Positions 17,827 through 25,555 of a stretch of DNA of 64,000 bases are shown here, piece by piece; positions within the stretch are counted from its first letter, which is position 1; the number at the start of each line of letters is the position of its first letter. The stretch is taken from assembly GCA_017527435.1 (NCBI GenBank), contig JAFXQB010000012.1, positions 100,609-164,608 on the forward strand. The letters run 5' to 3'. This DNA comes from Salinivirgaceae bacterium (GTDB taxonomy: Bacteria; Bacteroidota; Bacteroidia; Bacteroidales; SZUA-534). The position numbers and the translations under genes were made by a program. The notes under the pieces were generated by a model. It ran no database searches. It was not told the DNA's origin and saw only the letters and a program-made list of their open reading frames with translations.

Positions 17827-17930
17827 TTGGCCAAAACTCATATGAAATTGGTAGTTTTGGCCAAAAATAAATGCATAATTGGCCAAAACTCGCACAAAAA
17901 CTATGGTTTTGGCCAAATATAATCGAAAGC
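17823..17930. repeat. Right array of TTGGCCAA palindromes after the AAA ATPase gene
   Basis: TTGGCC occurs at 17827, 17857, 17879 and 17909 with distances 30, 22, 30, the same phase pattern as the left array. The first unit (17823-17863) matches the first left unit (16247-16287) with only a couple of differences over 41 bases. The array overlaps the ATPase stop codon and lies between it and the end of the convergent asparagine synthetase gene. Confidence 0.85.
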
Positions 17931-17954
17931 AAGCTTCGCCTTTATAAACTAACC

Positions 17955-19796
17955 CTAGCTAAACCTTTCCACCCACCATTGGTGCAGGCAGATTAGTGCC
18001 CAGACACGATTGTACAGATAATCAATCTTTTGCACGTAGAAACGCTTTAGCAGCCGTTCAACTTCAGCGTAGCGCACCATTTGCGCCTGCTCGACTACGT
18101 TGCGGGCTAAATATTTGTCGGTCAGATATTTCAGGTCGGTGCGAAGCCAGTTGCATAGCGGCACGCTGAAACCCCATTTGGGGCGGTCGAAAATTTCGGG
18201 CGGCAGATATTTGTAGAGCACCTGCTTGAGCAGATATTTGCTCGTATCGCCATTAATTTTCAGCGACTTATGCAGATTGACGGCAAACTCAACAATGCGG
18301 TAGTCGAGCAGCGGAACACGCGATTCGAGCGAGTGCCGCATTGATGCGCGGTCGACTTTAACAAGCAGGTCGTCAGGCAGATAGTAGAGCATATCGAACA
18401 CCGACTGCTGCTCGGCGGCCGACAAACGGCTGCCCGTTGGCGCGTCGAAGCGCGGCATTGGCGGGTTTGCCGATTGCGTAAAGCGCTCTGTTTCAGCGGC
18501 GGTGAACAGATATTGCTCTTGCGAGAAAATATGCGTTTGAAGGTTGTCGCCACTGCGCCAGTCGAACATTTTGCCAATGCGCTGCCAGCGGCTTGCGGCA
18601 AGGCGCGAAGCCTGATAAATCGGTCGCCGAGCGGCTTGCAGCAACGGATTGGCAAGGCGGTCGGCCCAACGGTACATTCCGTAGCCAAGGAAAAGCTCGT
18701 CGCCGCCGTCGCCAGTGAGCACCATTTTCACGTGCTGCGCCGCCACCTGCGACACCAGCATTGTCGGCAGCGCCGACGAATCGGCGTAAGGCTCGTCGTA
18801 CGAGTAGAACATATCGGCCACACGTTCCATTGCGTCCCGCTCGGCCATTATCACCAAGTTATGGTTTGTATCTAACTGTCGCGCAACCTGTTCCGAATAT
18901 TTTGACTCGTCGTGTTGGCTGTCTTTGAAGCCGATTGAGAAGGTGTTGGTGCGCGTTCCGCAAAGACGTCGCGCCACGGCCGTCACCAGCGAACTGTCGA
19001 TGCCGCCGCTCAACAGCGTCCCGTAAGGCACGTCAGCAATCAAACGGTATCTGACAGAACTCTCTATCAGATTCTGAAGCGTCTGCAGGGCAGAATCGGT
19101 ATCTTTAATTGGCTGATTTGTAATCGTATCCGTCAGATTCCAATATCGCGAAAGCGTGAGCCGCTGCCCGTCGAAAACGGCATAGTGCCCCTGATGGAAT
19201 TTGAAGACGTTCTCGTAGATGGTGTCGGGTGCGGGAATGTAGCCCAACTGCAGGAACTTGTTGACAGCCAGTTGGTTTATCCGCCTTGAACGCTTGAAAT
19301 CGTCGAGTTGCTCAATGGCTTTCAGTTCCGACGCAAAGGCGAACGTGCTGTCGCTCAAGTAGTAGAATAGGGGTTTGATGCCCATTCGGTCGCGGAAAAG
19401 CCAGATGCGCTGCGTGGCAATTTCGCAGATGGCGATGGCGAACATTCCGTTCAGCCGCTCAACGAATTGTGGCCCCAGCAGTTCGAACGCTTCCACAACT
19501 ACTTCAGTATCAGATGTTGTGCGCGTTGCGATGCCAAGTTCGGCCGCCACTTCGCGGTAGTTGTAAATCTCGCCGTTGAACACCGCCACGTGCCGCCCCG
19601 AGTGTGAGAACATTGGCTGATTGGCCGCCGCGCTCAAGTCGATAATGCTCAAACGGCGGTGCCCCAGCGCCACATTCGGCCCCACGTAGGTGCCGCCAGC
19701 GTCGGGCCCGCGGTGACGCAACGTGTTGGTCATTAGCTCAATCTGCCGCTTGTCGGGTTCACCCTTGATGGCGTAGTATCCTGCAATTCCGCACAT
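17955..19796 (-). CDS. asnB: Asparagine synthetase, glutamine-hydrolysing
   Basis: 613 residues from ATG at 19796, chosen because MCGIAGYY places the N-terminal nucleophile Cys at position 2; the longer frame from 19889 does not. Class II glutamine amidotransferase domain about 2-200 (RHRGPDAGG, FNGEIYNYRE), then the ATP pyrophosphatase synthase domain with SGGIDSSLV (P-loop) and LTGDGGDELFLGY. It makes asparagine from aspartate, glutamine and ATP in the cytoplasm. The GDGGDELF and long C-terminal domain resemble the AsnB subgroup often found in polysaccharide loci, but here it stands alone between a repeat array and an S4 gene. Confidence 0.93.
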   Translation of the reverse strand: MCGIAGYYAIKGEPDKRQIELMTNTLRHRGPDAGGTYVGPNVALGHRRLSIIDLSAAANQPMFSHSGRHVAVFNGEIYNYREVAAELGIATRTTSDTEVVVEAFELLGPQFVERLNGMFAIAICEIATQRIWLFRDRMGIKPLFYYLSDSTFAFASELKAIEQLDDFKRSRRINQLAVNKFLQLGYIPAPDTIYENVFKFHQGHYAVFDGQRLTLSRYWNLTDTITNQPIKDTDSALQTLQNLIESSVRYRLIADVPYGTLLSGGIDSSLVTAVARRLCGTRTNTFSIGFKDSQHDESKYSEQVARQLDTNHNLVIMAERDAMERVADMFYSYDEPYADSSALPTMLVSQVAAQHVKMVLTGDGGDELFLGYGMYRWADRLANPLLQAARRPIYQASRLAASRWQRIGKMFDWRSGDNLQTHIFSQEQYLFTAAETERFTQSANPPMPRFDAPTGSRLSAAEQQSVFDMLYYLPDDLLVKVDRASMRHSLESRVPLLDYRIVEFAVNLHKSLKINGDTSKYLLKQVLYKYLPPEIFDRPKWGFSVPLCNWLRTDLKYLTDKYLARNVVEQAQMVRYAEVERLLKRFYVQKIDYLYNRVWALICLHQWWVERFS

Positions 19797-19869
19797 AGTT
19801 TCGGTTTTTCTTACTGTCCAAAAGTAGTAATTATAATCGCATAGTCGCAATGGTTCGGAAACACGGTTT

Positions 19870-20078
19870 TTGTAGCACGCAGATGACACAGATTTAACAG
19901 ATTTTCGCAGATTTATTTTGTTGATATATAGTAAAATATGCTAAACTAATAACGCTCTATTAATAAAAAGACTAATCAGTTTCAACCCGTTAAACAGCGT
20001 AGCGTTTCAACCAGTTAAACCATAATCATATAAACATTCGATTCACCGATTAAACAATTCACCGATTCACCAAATAAA
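19870..20078. repeat. Intergenic dispersed repeats upstream of asnB and the S4 gene
   Basis: Bases 19877-19916 hold the CGCAGATGACACAGATT type motif; 19980-20030 hold two TTTCAACCCGTTAAAC-like words; 20036-20078 hold ATTCACCGATT words with AAAC between them. The divergent promoters for asnB and the S4 gene must lie in or beside these repeats. No gene is seen. Confidence 0.65.
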
Positions 20079-20079
20079 C

Positions 20080-20087
20080 TACCTTTG
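20080..20087 (+). promoter_or_regulatory. -7 promoter box almost at the S4 gene start
   Basis: TACCTTTG fits the Bacteroidetes -7 element and ends 7 bases before the ATG at 20095, so the mRNA would have a very short leader or none. No clear TTTG -33 box is seen; the upstream bases are repeat sequence. Confidence 0.45.
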
Positions 20088-20094
20088 CGTCATT

Positions 20095-20475
20095 ATGGAC
20101 GAAATCAGAATCGATAAGTGGCTTTGGGATGTGCGGCTCTACAAGACTCGCAGCCAGGCGGCCGACGCCTGCCACAAGGGCCGTGTGACCATTGGCGATA
20201 TGACCGTGAAGGCGTCGCGGCCGATAAAAGTGGGCGAAGTGGTTGAAGTGAAGAAGAATCCTGTGGTTTACCGATACAAGATTTTGGGCATTCCCAAGTC
20301 GCGCGTGTCGGCAAAACTTGTGCCCGAGTATCTCGAAGACCTGACGCCCGAGCAGGAAATCCTGAAAATCGACCTTATGCGCGCCGATATCAACGGCCGC
20401 CGCGACCCGGGAACAGGCCGCCCCACCAAGCGCGACCGCCGTATGCTCGACATTTGGATGAATGGGGACGAATGA
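20095..20475 (+). CDS. S4-domain RNA-binding protein (Hsp15-like)
   Basis: 126 residues. The S4 fold is at the N-terminus: RIDKWLWDVRLYKTRSQA, then GRVTIGDMTVKASRPIKVGE, as in the heat-shock protein Hsp15 that binds stalled 50S subunits carrying nascent chains. The C-terminal 30 residues are rich in Arg and Pro (GRRDPGTGRPTKRDRR), a basic tail suited to RNA contact. Cytoplasmic. The role in ribosome rescue is inferred from the family. Confidence 0.88.
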   Translation: MDEIRIDKWLWDVRLYKTRSQAADACHKGRVTIGDMTVKASRPIKVGEVVEVKKNPVVYRYKILGIPKSRVSAKLVPEYLEDLTPEQEILKIDLMRADINGRRDPGTGRPTKRDRRMLDIWMNGDE

Positions 20476-20476
20476 A

Positions 20477-20522
20477 ACTAACGCAGACTGAAAACGCAAA
20501 CGCAAACGCAGACTGAAAAACA
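20477..20522. repeat. CGCAAACGCAGACTGAAAA dispersed repeat
   Basis: Tandem-like copies of ACGCAGACTGAAAA and CGCAAACGCAAACGCAGA fill the gap after the S4 gene. The same family, in opposite orientation and more degenerate, appears at 32880-32945, where it forms the end of vsr. Confidence 0.65.
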
Positions 20523-20555
20523 GATCTTGTATATTTACAAAAAAAGAGAAAAGGG

Positions 20556-22043
20556 ATGATTCGAAAAATACTTGTTTCTGTGGTTTTGATTTTCAGTGCG
20601 TTATCGTTGTTGAAAGCCGCAAATGTCAAAAAATACGAAGAGTTGTACGCAAAGTATGAAGACAGCTACGATGCGGGCGATTATTCGGGGTCGGTAGCCT
20701 ATCTTGAGCAGGCGCTGACATATATTCATTCTGATTCAATATTTTGTTTTTCAGACACATACAATGGCCTTGCATACGCATATTGGCGGTTGGGAAAGTT
20801 CGATAAGGCCGTCGATTTTGGACAGAAGGCTTTGGATTGCGATTTGCAGATTGGCGATTCGGCGCGCATTTCAACTTCGCTTTCGATTATGGCGGCCATA
20901 TTTGCCCACCAGCGGCTCTTTGCCGACGCAGAGCAATATATGCGCCGTTCGATTGATTACGCTTTGGCCAACGATTCGCTCATACTTGCCACCCGATATT
21001 CGGTTTTTGGCGAGATTCTTTCGGCGCAAAACAAGCACGCCGAAGCCATTAGCAGCATTATTCAGGCCTATAAACTCGATTCAATCGGCAACCGCGCCGG
21101 CAAGGTGGCCGTTCGGCTGTCGCAGCTTGGCGCCGCCTATATGCAGAGCGGCGATTACAAAAAAGCCGAAACCTGTTTGGCGCAGGCAACCGAAAAACTG
21201 AAAGCTATTGGTAATAATACAAGCTTGAGTATCAATCTTATAGCTCAAACAAAGAATTACATGGCCTTGGGGCGCAACGCCGATGCCGAAAAAGCGGCTG
21301 CCGAGTGCTTGCAGATAACCGAGCAAATAGGGCAGCGGAAAACAAAACTCGATGCCCTGCGCTTTCTTGCAGCCTTGCGCAACAGCCCTCAACTCTACAA
21401 GCAGACGCTGTCTCTCAGCGATTCGCTTTATAATGAGCAGATTAGCCAGCAGATAGCCGATTTCGAAGTGCGCTATGCCACTGCCGAAAAAGAACGGGAA
21501 ATAGCGCAGCAACAAGTTACCATTGAACGGCAGCAGAGTGCGCTTATTGTGCTTGTCATTGTGCTCACTGCCATATTTATAGCTTTGGTTCTCGTGTTCA
21601 TTATTCGCCGTATGCGCCGCGACATTGAGCACACCGAGAAAATGGCGCGCGAACTCTTTGTGACGCCCGCCCAGACCGGCGTTCAGACCGAAAAAACTTC
21701 AGCCGCAACCCAACAGGCGGCAAGCGAACCGGCCAGCCAGCCTACAGCCGAACAGCCCGGTGACGCTGCCGACCAAAACGTCCTGAAACAGCAAGAGAGA
21801 GCGGTTGCCGACACCCAGCCGGCAGAAAAGCCCGAGCAACCCGATATCCAGCTGTCGCCGCGCGAGATTCAGATTATATGTGCCTGCAGCCAGGGCAAGC
21901 TGAGCAAAGAGATTGCCGACGAACTTGGTATCAGCAAGCGGACCGTCGAAAACCACAAATATGCCATCTACCAAAAGCTTGGAATCTGCAACAACACCGA
22001 GCTCATTCTTTATGCCGTGAAGCACGAAATTGTGAAAATGTGA
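20556..22043 (+). CDS. Membrane TPR protein with C-terminal LuxR-type DNA-binding domain
   Basis: 495 residues. Signal peptide or N-terminal anchor (1-20), about six tetratricopeptide repeats (25-270) on the outer side, a short coiled coil with EKEREIAQQQ, one membrane segment (about 328-350), a Pro/Gln/Ala-rich linker (370-425) and a LuxR/GerE helix-turn-helix (433-495: LSPREIQIICACSQGK, KRTVENHKYAIYQKLG). This layout, common in Bacteroidetes, would let a periplasmic input reach DNA from the membrane without a kinase. A solo LuxR domain with a near-identical recognition helix lies 190 bases downstream, followed by two secreted-protein genes that are possible targets. Confidence 0.88.
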   Translation: MIRKILVSVVLIFSALSLLKAANVKKYEELYAKYEDSYDAGDYSGSVAYLEQALTYIHSDSIFCFSDTYNGLAYAYWRLGKFDKAVDFGQKALDCDLQIGDSARISTSLSIMAAIFAHQRLFADAEQYMRRSIDYALANDSLILATRYSVFGEILSAQNKHAEAISSIIQAYKLDSIGNRAGKVAVRLSQLGAAYMQSGDYKKAETCLAQATEKLKAIGNNTSLSINLIAQTKNYMALGRNADAEKAAAECLQITEQIGQRKTKLDALRFLAALRNSPQLYKQTLSLSDSLYNEQISQQIADFEVRYATAEKEREIAQQQVTIERQQSALIVLVIVLTAIFIALVLVFIIRRMRRDIEHTEKMARELFVTPAQTGVQTEKTSAATQQAASEPASQPTAEQPGDAADQNVLKQQERAVADTQPAEKPEQPDIQLSPREIQIICACSQGKLSKEIADELGISKRTVENHKYAIYQKLGICNNTELILYAVKHEIVKM

Positions 22044-22156
22044 GAGCAAGCGCGGCGCGGAAAACGCGGGCAAAGACGCCAGCCACTCACGGCTTCCGCC
22101 AAAATTTTCAATTCTTCTGAATTTTTATATTTTGATTTTCAAATGGTTATGGCCGT

Positions 22157-22174
22157 ATGAGTATATTTACTCAT
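22157..22174. promoter_or_regulatory. Perfect dyad in the promoter region of the solo LuxR gene
   Basis: ATGAGTA-TATT-TACTCAT is a perfect 7-base inverted repeat with a 4-base centre, 57 bases before the ATG at 22231. The centre includes TATATTTA, close to a -7 box. LuxR-type regulators bind such dyads as dimers, so autoregulation or control by the TPR-LuxR protein is a reasonable inference. Confidence 0.5.
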
Positions 22175-22230
22175 TGACAAAATCGTGTGAATAAGCGATA
22201 ATTGTGACCGTTTTTTTAATCGTTTTAAAA

Positions 22231-22428
22231 ATGAAGCGAAGCACCGAACTCACAGAACGTGAATTGCAGATTGCAAAAGAATGTTGCAAAGGAAAATCGT
22301 CGAGAGTTATTGCCAGTGAGTTGGGCATTAGCCAGCGGACTGTCGAAAACCACAAATATGCCATATACCGCAAGTTGGACATAAAAAACAATATTGAACT
22401 GATTAATAAATTATATAAAATCAAATAG
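22231..22428 (+). CDS. Solo LuxR-type helix-turn-helix protein
   Basis: 65 residues from ATG at 22231; a GTG at 22204 would add nine hydrophobic residues. The protein is nothing but a GerE/LuxR DNA-binding domain: LTERELQIAKECCKGKSS, then QRTVENHKYAIYRKL. It shares TVENHKYAIY and NN-ELI with the C-terminus of the TPR-LuxR protein upstream, so it probably arose by duplication of that domain. With no input domain it could compete for or share operators with its large neighbour. Function inferred from fold and context. Confidence 0.85.
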   Translation: MKRSTELTERELQIAKECCKGKSSRVIASELGISQRTVENHKYAIYRKLDIKNNIELINKLYKIK

Positions 22429-22499
22429 ATATGAGTTGATTGATAGCTTTCGAGAGACCTAAATACAAAATCTAATTATAAACCTAAATGCTTATGACT

Positions 22500-22955
22500 A
22501 TGAGAAAAATTCTTTTCGCCGCGGCCCTACTTTTTACAGCGGGCGCGGCAAGTGCCCAGACAGCCGTGGCCACAGCCGGTGGCGAAGCCGGAACAGTGAG
22601 CTACACCGTTGGGCAGCCGTTTGTTGAAACGGCCCAATCGGATGCAGGAAGCCTTGCGCCCGGCGTGCAGCAGGCCTACACAATCACCACCGTTGGCGTT
22701 GGCGATGTGGCCGCCACCGTTGAGCTCAACGCTTACCCGAACCCCGTGGCCGACCGCCTGACATTGAGTGTGGCCGATACCGACAAGTCTCTGCGCTACA
22801 CGCTCACCGACAACAACGGCCGAGCCCTTGCCACCAGCGAGATTGCCAATGCGCTCACCGAAATTGACATGGTCAACCTTGTGCCAGCCGTCTATTTCCT
22901 GCGCGTTGACGATGGAAACGTGATGGTGCGGACATTTAAGATTGTGAAGAAGTAG
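22500..22955 (+). CDS. Small secreted protein with type IX secretion sorting domain
   Basis: 151 residues from ATG at 22500 (two in-frame ATGs lie just upstream). Signal peptide MRKILFAAALLFTAGAASAQ. Residues about 21-65 include VSYTVGQPF, a segment often found just before sorting domains of Bacteroidetes surface proteins. Residues about 75-151 are a type A T9SS C-terminal domain: LNAYPNPVADRLTLSV, LVPAVYFLRVDDG and the final RTFKIVKK. It should cross the outer membrane by the Por/T9SS machinery and be anchored or released. There is almost no passenger domain, which is unusual. It follows the LuxR pair and precedes the fibre-like gene. Confidence 0.88.
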   Translation: MRKILFAAALLFTAGAASAQTAVATAGGEAGTVSYTVGQPFVETAQSDAGSLAPGVQQAYTITTVGVGDVAATVELNAYPNPVADRLTLSVADTDKSLRYTLTDNNGRALATSEIANALTEIDMVNLVPAVYFLRVDDGNVMVRTFKIVKK

Positions 22956-23158
22956 ACAATGGACAATTGAAAATTGAGAATTGAAAAAGGTAAAAGATGT
23001 TGAGACTATCTTAAACGTAAATAATTAACAATGAAAAGGCTGCTAAAAACTGACTGTAGTCTGTTGTCCGTAGTCTGAAGTCCATAACCAAACAATTCAC
23101 CATCCCGATAGCTATCGGGGCACCAATTCACCAATTAAACGCTTAAACATTTAAACAA
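22956..23158. repeat. Intergenic patchwork of dispersed repeats
   Basis: Contains GGACAATTGAAAATTGAGAA words (22958-22985), TAATTAACAATGAAAAGG (23022-23039), the CTGTTGTCCGTAGTCTGAAG element (23052-23083), CAATTCACCATCCCGATAGC with its palindrome CCCGATAGCTATCGGG (23104-23119), and ACCAATTCACCAATTAAAC with AAACATTTAAAC words up to 23158. These are the families present at 12640-12880. No gene is seen. Confidence 0.75.
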
Positions 23159-23188
23159 CATAAAATGAACAATTTAAAATTTAAAAAC

Positions 23189-24535
23189 ATGAGAAAAATT
23201 ACCACATTGGTTGCAGCGCTGCTGATGGCAGTCGCAACCTTCGCCCAGGCCCCGCAGGGCTTCAGTTATCAGGCTGTTGTGCGCGATGCGCAGAACGCCA
23301 TAGTAGCCAACCAGACAGTTGAAGTCACAGTCACCATTCTGCAGGGTGCCAGTGCCGATGCCGCCCAGGCCGTCTTCACCGAGAAGCACAGCGCCAAGAC
23401 CAACGCCAACGGCCTGTTCACAATCACCGTGGGCAGCGTTGATAATGCCGAATTTGCCAAGATTGATTGGGGCAAAGGCAACAACTTCCTGAAAACCGAA
23501 AGCGCATACGGTGAAAGCACAACCCAGCTTATGAGCGTGCCTTACGCACTCTATGCCGAGAAAGCCGCCAGCATTGACGCCGCACAGCTTGCACAGACAC
23601 TCAACAGCAACGATGTGAAGGCCATTCTCAACTTGGGCGCTACCACCATTGTTAACAATGCTTTGGCTGAGGCTAACTACGCTACAACTGCGAACGTTAA
23701 CACAACTGTTAACAACGCTTTGGCAAGCTACACCACAAACCAAAAACTTAACGACACTTTGGCTGTTTACGCCAAAATTGAAGACCTGCCCGAAGGTGTT
23801 AACCTTACAGGCTACGCCAAAACCGCCGACCTTGCCGATGTTGCCACAAGCGGAAGCTACAACGATTTGACTAACAAGCCGACTATTCCAACAGTTCCAA
23901 CCAATGTTAGCGCATTCACCAACGATGCCAATTACCTTGTAGCATCTGACATTACAGGTAAGGCTGACAAAAGCGAAATGAGCATTACCGCAGGCACAGG
24001 CACTGCAACCATTCAACTTAAAAGCGGCACTTCGGCTACTGTGCTGACACAACACCAGTCGCTTAGCAATTATGCTACGGTTGCAGCGCTAACACAGCAA
24101 ATCCAAGCATTGCAAAATCAAATAAACCAACTTCAAAACTCTATTCCAACCCAGATAGGTGACCTTGCACAAACGGCAACAGTGACGGTTAGAGTGAATT
24201 ATAAAACAAGCAGTACATATCCAGCAACATACAATAATTCAAACTATGCTTGGGTGTATATTAACAATGGGAGCGAAAAAATTACAGGTACAAAAACATA
24301 TACTTTATCACTCAACGATGATTTAAAAATTCAAGGTGATGTTGAATACCCGGTTAGCGGCTATCAATCATATGAAGGGAAGTATTATGTAAAGATAAAT
24401 GGAGAAAATATAAATACTAATGGTAATTCTTCCATTACCAATCCATCTACTATTTCACATAGTAGTTTGTTTAAAAATGGTAATTGTGTGATTGATATTG
24501 ATATTGAATATAAACCGACAGGTCCTACTATGTAG
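23189..24535 (+). CDS. Secreted fibre-like protein with swapped-looking C-terminal domain
   Basis: 448 residues from ATG at 23189, beginning a signal peptide MRKITTLVAALLMAVATFAQ. Residues about 21-130 are a conserved Bacteroidetes N-terminal domain (APQGFSYQAVVRDAQN, LFTITVGSV, TQLMSVPYALYAEKA). A helical and repetitive stalk follows, including GSYNDLTNKPTIPTVPT, a motif known from phage tail fibres, and a coiled coil (LTQQIQALQNQINQLQNS). The last 120 residues form a beta-rich domain whose DNA (from about 24180) is much more AT-rich than the rest, consistent with exchange of the tip domain. No T9SS sorting domain. A strong terminator follows. Confidence 0.82.
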   Translation: MRKITTLVAALLMAVATFAQAPQGFSYQAVVRDAQNAIVANQTVEVTVTILQGASADAAQAVFTEKHSAKTNANGLFTITVGSVDNAEFAKIDWGKGNNFLKTESAYGESTTQLMSVPYALYAEKAASIDAAQLAQTLNSNDVKAILNLGATTIVNNALAEANYATTANVNTTVNNALASYTTNQKLNDTLAVYAKIEDLPEGVNLTGYAKTADLADVATSGSYNDLTNKPTIPTVPTNVSAFTNDANYLVASDITGKADKSEMSITAGTGTATIQLKSGTSATVLTQHQSLSNYATVAALTQQIQALQNQINQLQNSIPTQIGDLAQTATVTVRVNYKTSSTYPATYNNSNYAWVYINNGSEKITGTKTYTLSLNDDLKIQGDVEYPVSGYQSYEGKYYVKINGENINTNGNSSITNPSTISHSSLFKNGNCVIDIDIEYKPTGPTM

Positions 24536-24558
24536 GTAAATAACCATCTTAATTAAAA

Positions 24559-24600
24559 TTCCCCCGCCACGCAGTTAGAGCTGTATGGCGGGGGATTTTT
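24559..24600 (+). terminator. Rho-independent terminator
   Basis: CCCCCGCCACGCAG and CTGTATGGCGGGGG pair strongly and are followed by ATTTTTG. It separates the fibre-like gene from the convergent ispE gene. Confidence 0.88.
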
Positions 24601-24627
24601 GTTGTTGCGCGAATGTTGGAAATGCCG

Positions 24628-25452
24628 CTAAAACTTCCCTTCCCAAACAAAGCAGTTCTCGAATTTCAGTGTGCTGATGTCGGGTTTGCCGGCAAACAAT
24701 CCGTAGATGGCCGAGCCGCTGCCCGACATTGATGCGTAGGCTGCACCGGCATTGTACATGGCTGTTTTTATCGTGCTCAATACCGGGAACATCTCGAAAA
24801 TAGGTGCTTCGAAATCGTTCACCATCTTACCACGCCACTCTTCGGGTTTCTTGTCGAGCAGGTCGGTGATGGGCGTTTCGGGACGGTGCGGCGTGAGCAG
24901 CTTGTAGGCTTGCGCGGTGTTCACATGCACATCGGGTTTCACAATCACAATCGAGTAGCCTTTCAGATTGATGTCCACCGGTTTGAGAATCTCGCCGCGG
25001 CTTGTGGCAAAGGCCGGTTTGTTCTGCACAAAAAGGGCGCAGTCGCTGCCGAGCATTGCGGCGTAGCGTTGCATTGCGTCAACGTTCAGTTTCAGGTCGA
25101 ACATCTTGTTGAGCGCGGTGATGGTGAATGCGCCGTCGGCAGAGCCGCCACCCAGACCGGCACCCAGCGGAATCTGCTTCTTGAGCACCACCCGCACAGG
25201 CGGCAGGCTGTAGTCGGCGTTAATCAGGTGGTAGGCGCGGCTCACAAGGTTGGTGTCGAGCGAGCCGTCGACCGCAAGGCCGTCTATCACAAGCTCGAAC
25301 TTTTTTGCACCGTGGCGCTTGTTCTCTGTTAATTTCAATTCGTCGGTCAAACCGAACGGAACCATCAGACTTTCAAGGTTATGGAAGCCGTCGGCGCGCT
25401 TCTCGACGATGTTCAAACCAATGTTAATTTTTGCATTCGGACGGACTATCAT
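24628..25452 (-). CDS. ispE: 4-diphosphocytidyl-2-C-methyl-D-erythritol kinase
   Basis: 274 residues from ATG at 25452; the family starts at RPNAKINIGLNI, so the longer frame from 25512 is not used. IspE phosphorylates the erythritol intermediate of the MEP isoprenoid pathway. GHMP kinase motifs: the substrate loop KINIGLNIVEKRADGFH, the ATP loop IPLGAGLGGGSADGAF (about 88-103) and the C-terminal MSGSGSAIYGLF. Cytoplasmic. Divergent from dnaB with 103 bases between starts, including a GCAAACGTTTGC palindrome. Confidence 0.95.
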   Translation of the reverse strand: MIVRPNAKINIGLNIVEKRADGFHNLESLMVPFGLTDELKLTENKRHGAKKFELVIDGLAVDGSLDTNLVSRAYHLINADYSLPPVRVVLKKQIPLGAGLGGGSADGAFTITALNKMFDLKLNVDAMQRYAAMLGSDCALFVQNKPAFATSRGEILKPVDINLKGYSIVIVKPDVHVNTAQAYKLLTPHRPETPITDLLDKKPEEWRGKMVNDFEAPIFEMFPVLSTIKTAMYNAGAAYASMSGSGSAIYGLFAGKPDISTLKFENCFVWEGKF

Positions 25453-25508
25453 ATTCAATGTCAGTTTTATTCGTTTTTGTTTATAAATATAGCCAATAAT
25501 TTTAGTGA

Positions 25509-25520
25509 GCAAACGTTTGC
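25509..25520. promoter_or_regulatory. GCAAACGTTTGC palindrome between ispE and dnaB
   Basis: A perfect 12-base palindrome resembling operators of LacI-family repressors. It lies just upstream of TAATTTTG (25526-25533), a likely -7 box for dnaB, i.e. in the promoter spacer. No LacI-family gene is in the window. Confidence 0.4.
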
Positions 25521-25555
25521 CCGCCTAATTTTGCATCATCGAAAAAATAATTGTT

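Noticed and set aside
16247..17930. CRISPR array
   Set aside because: The TTGGCC units are phased, but the repeat is palindromic, only a few units long, split by a gene, and the variable segments are 22 bases and partly identical between the two sides. No cas genes are nearby.
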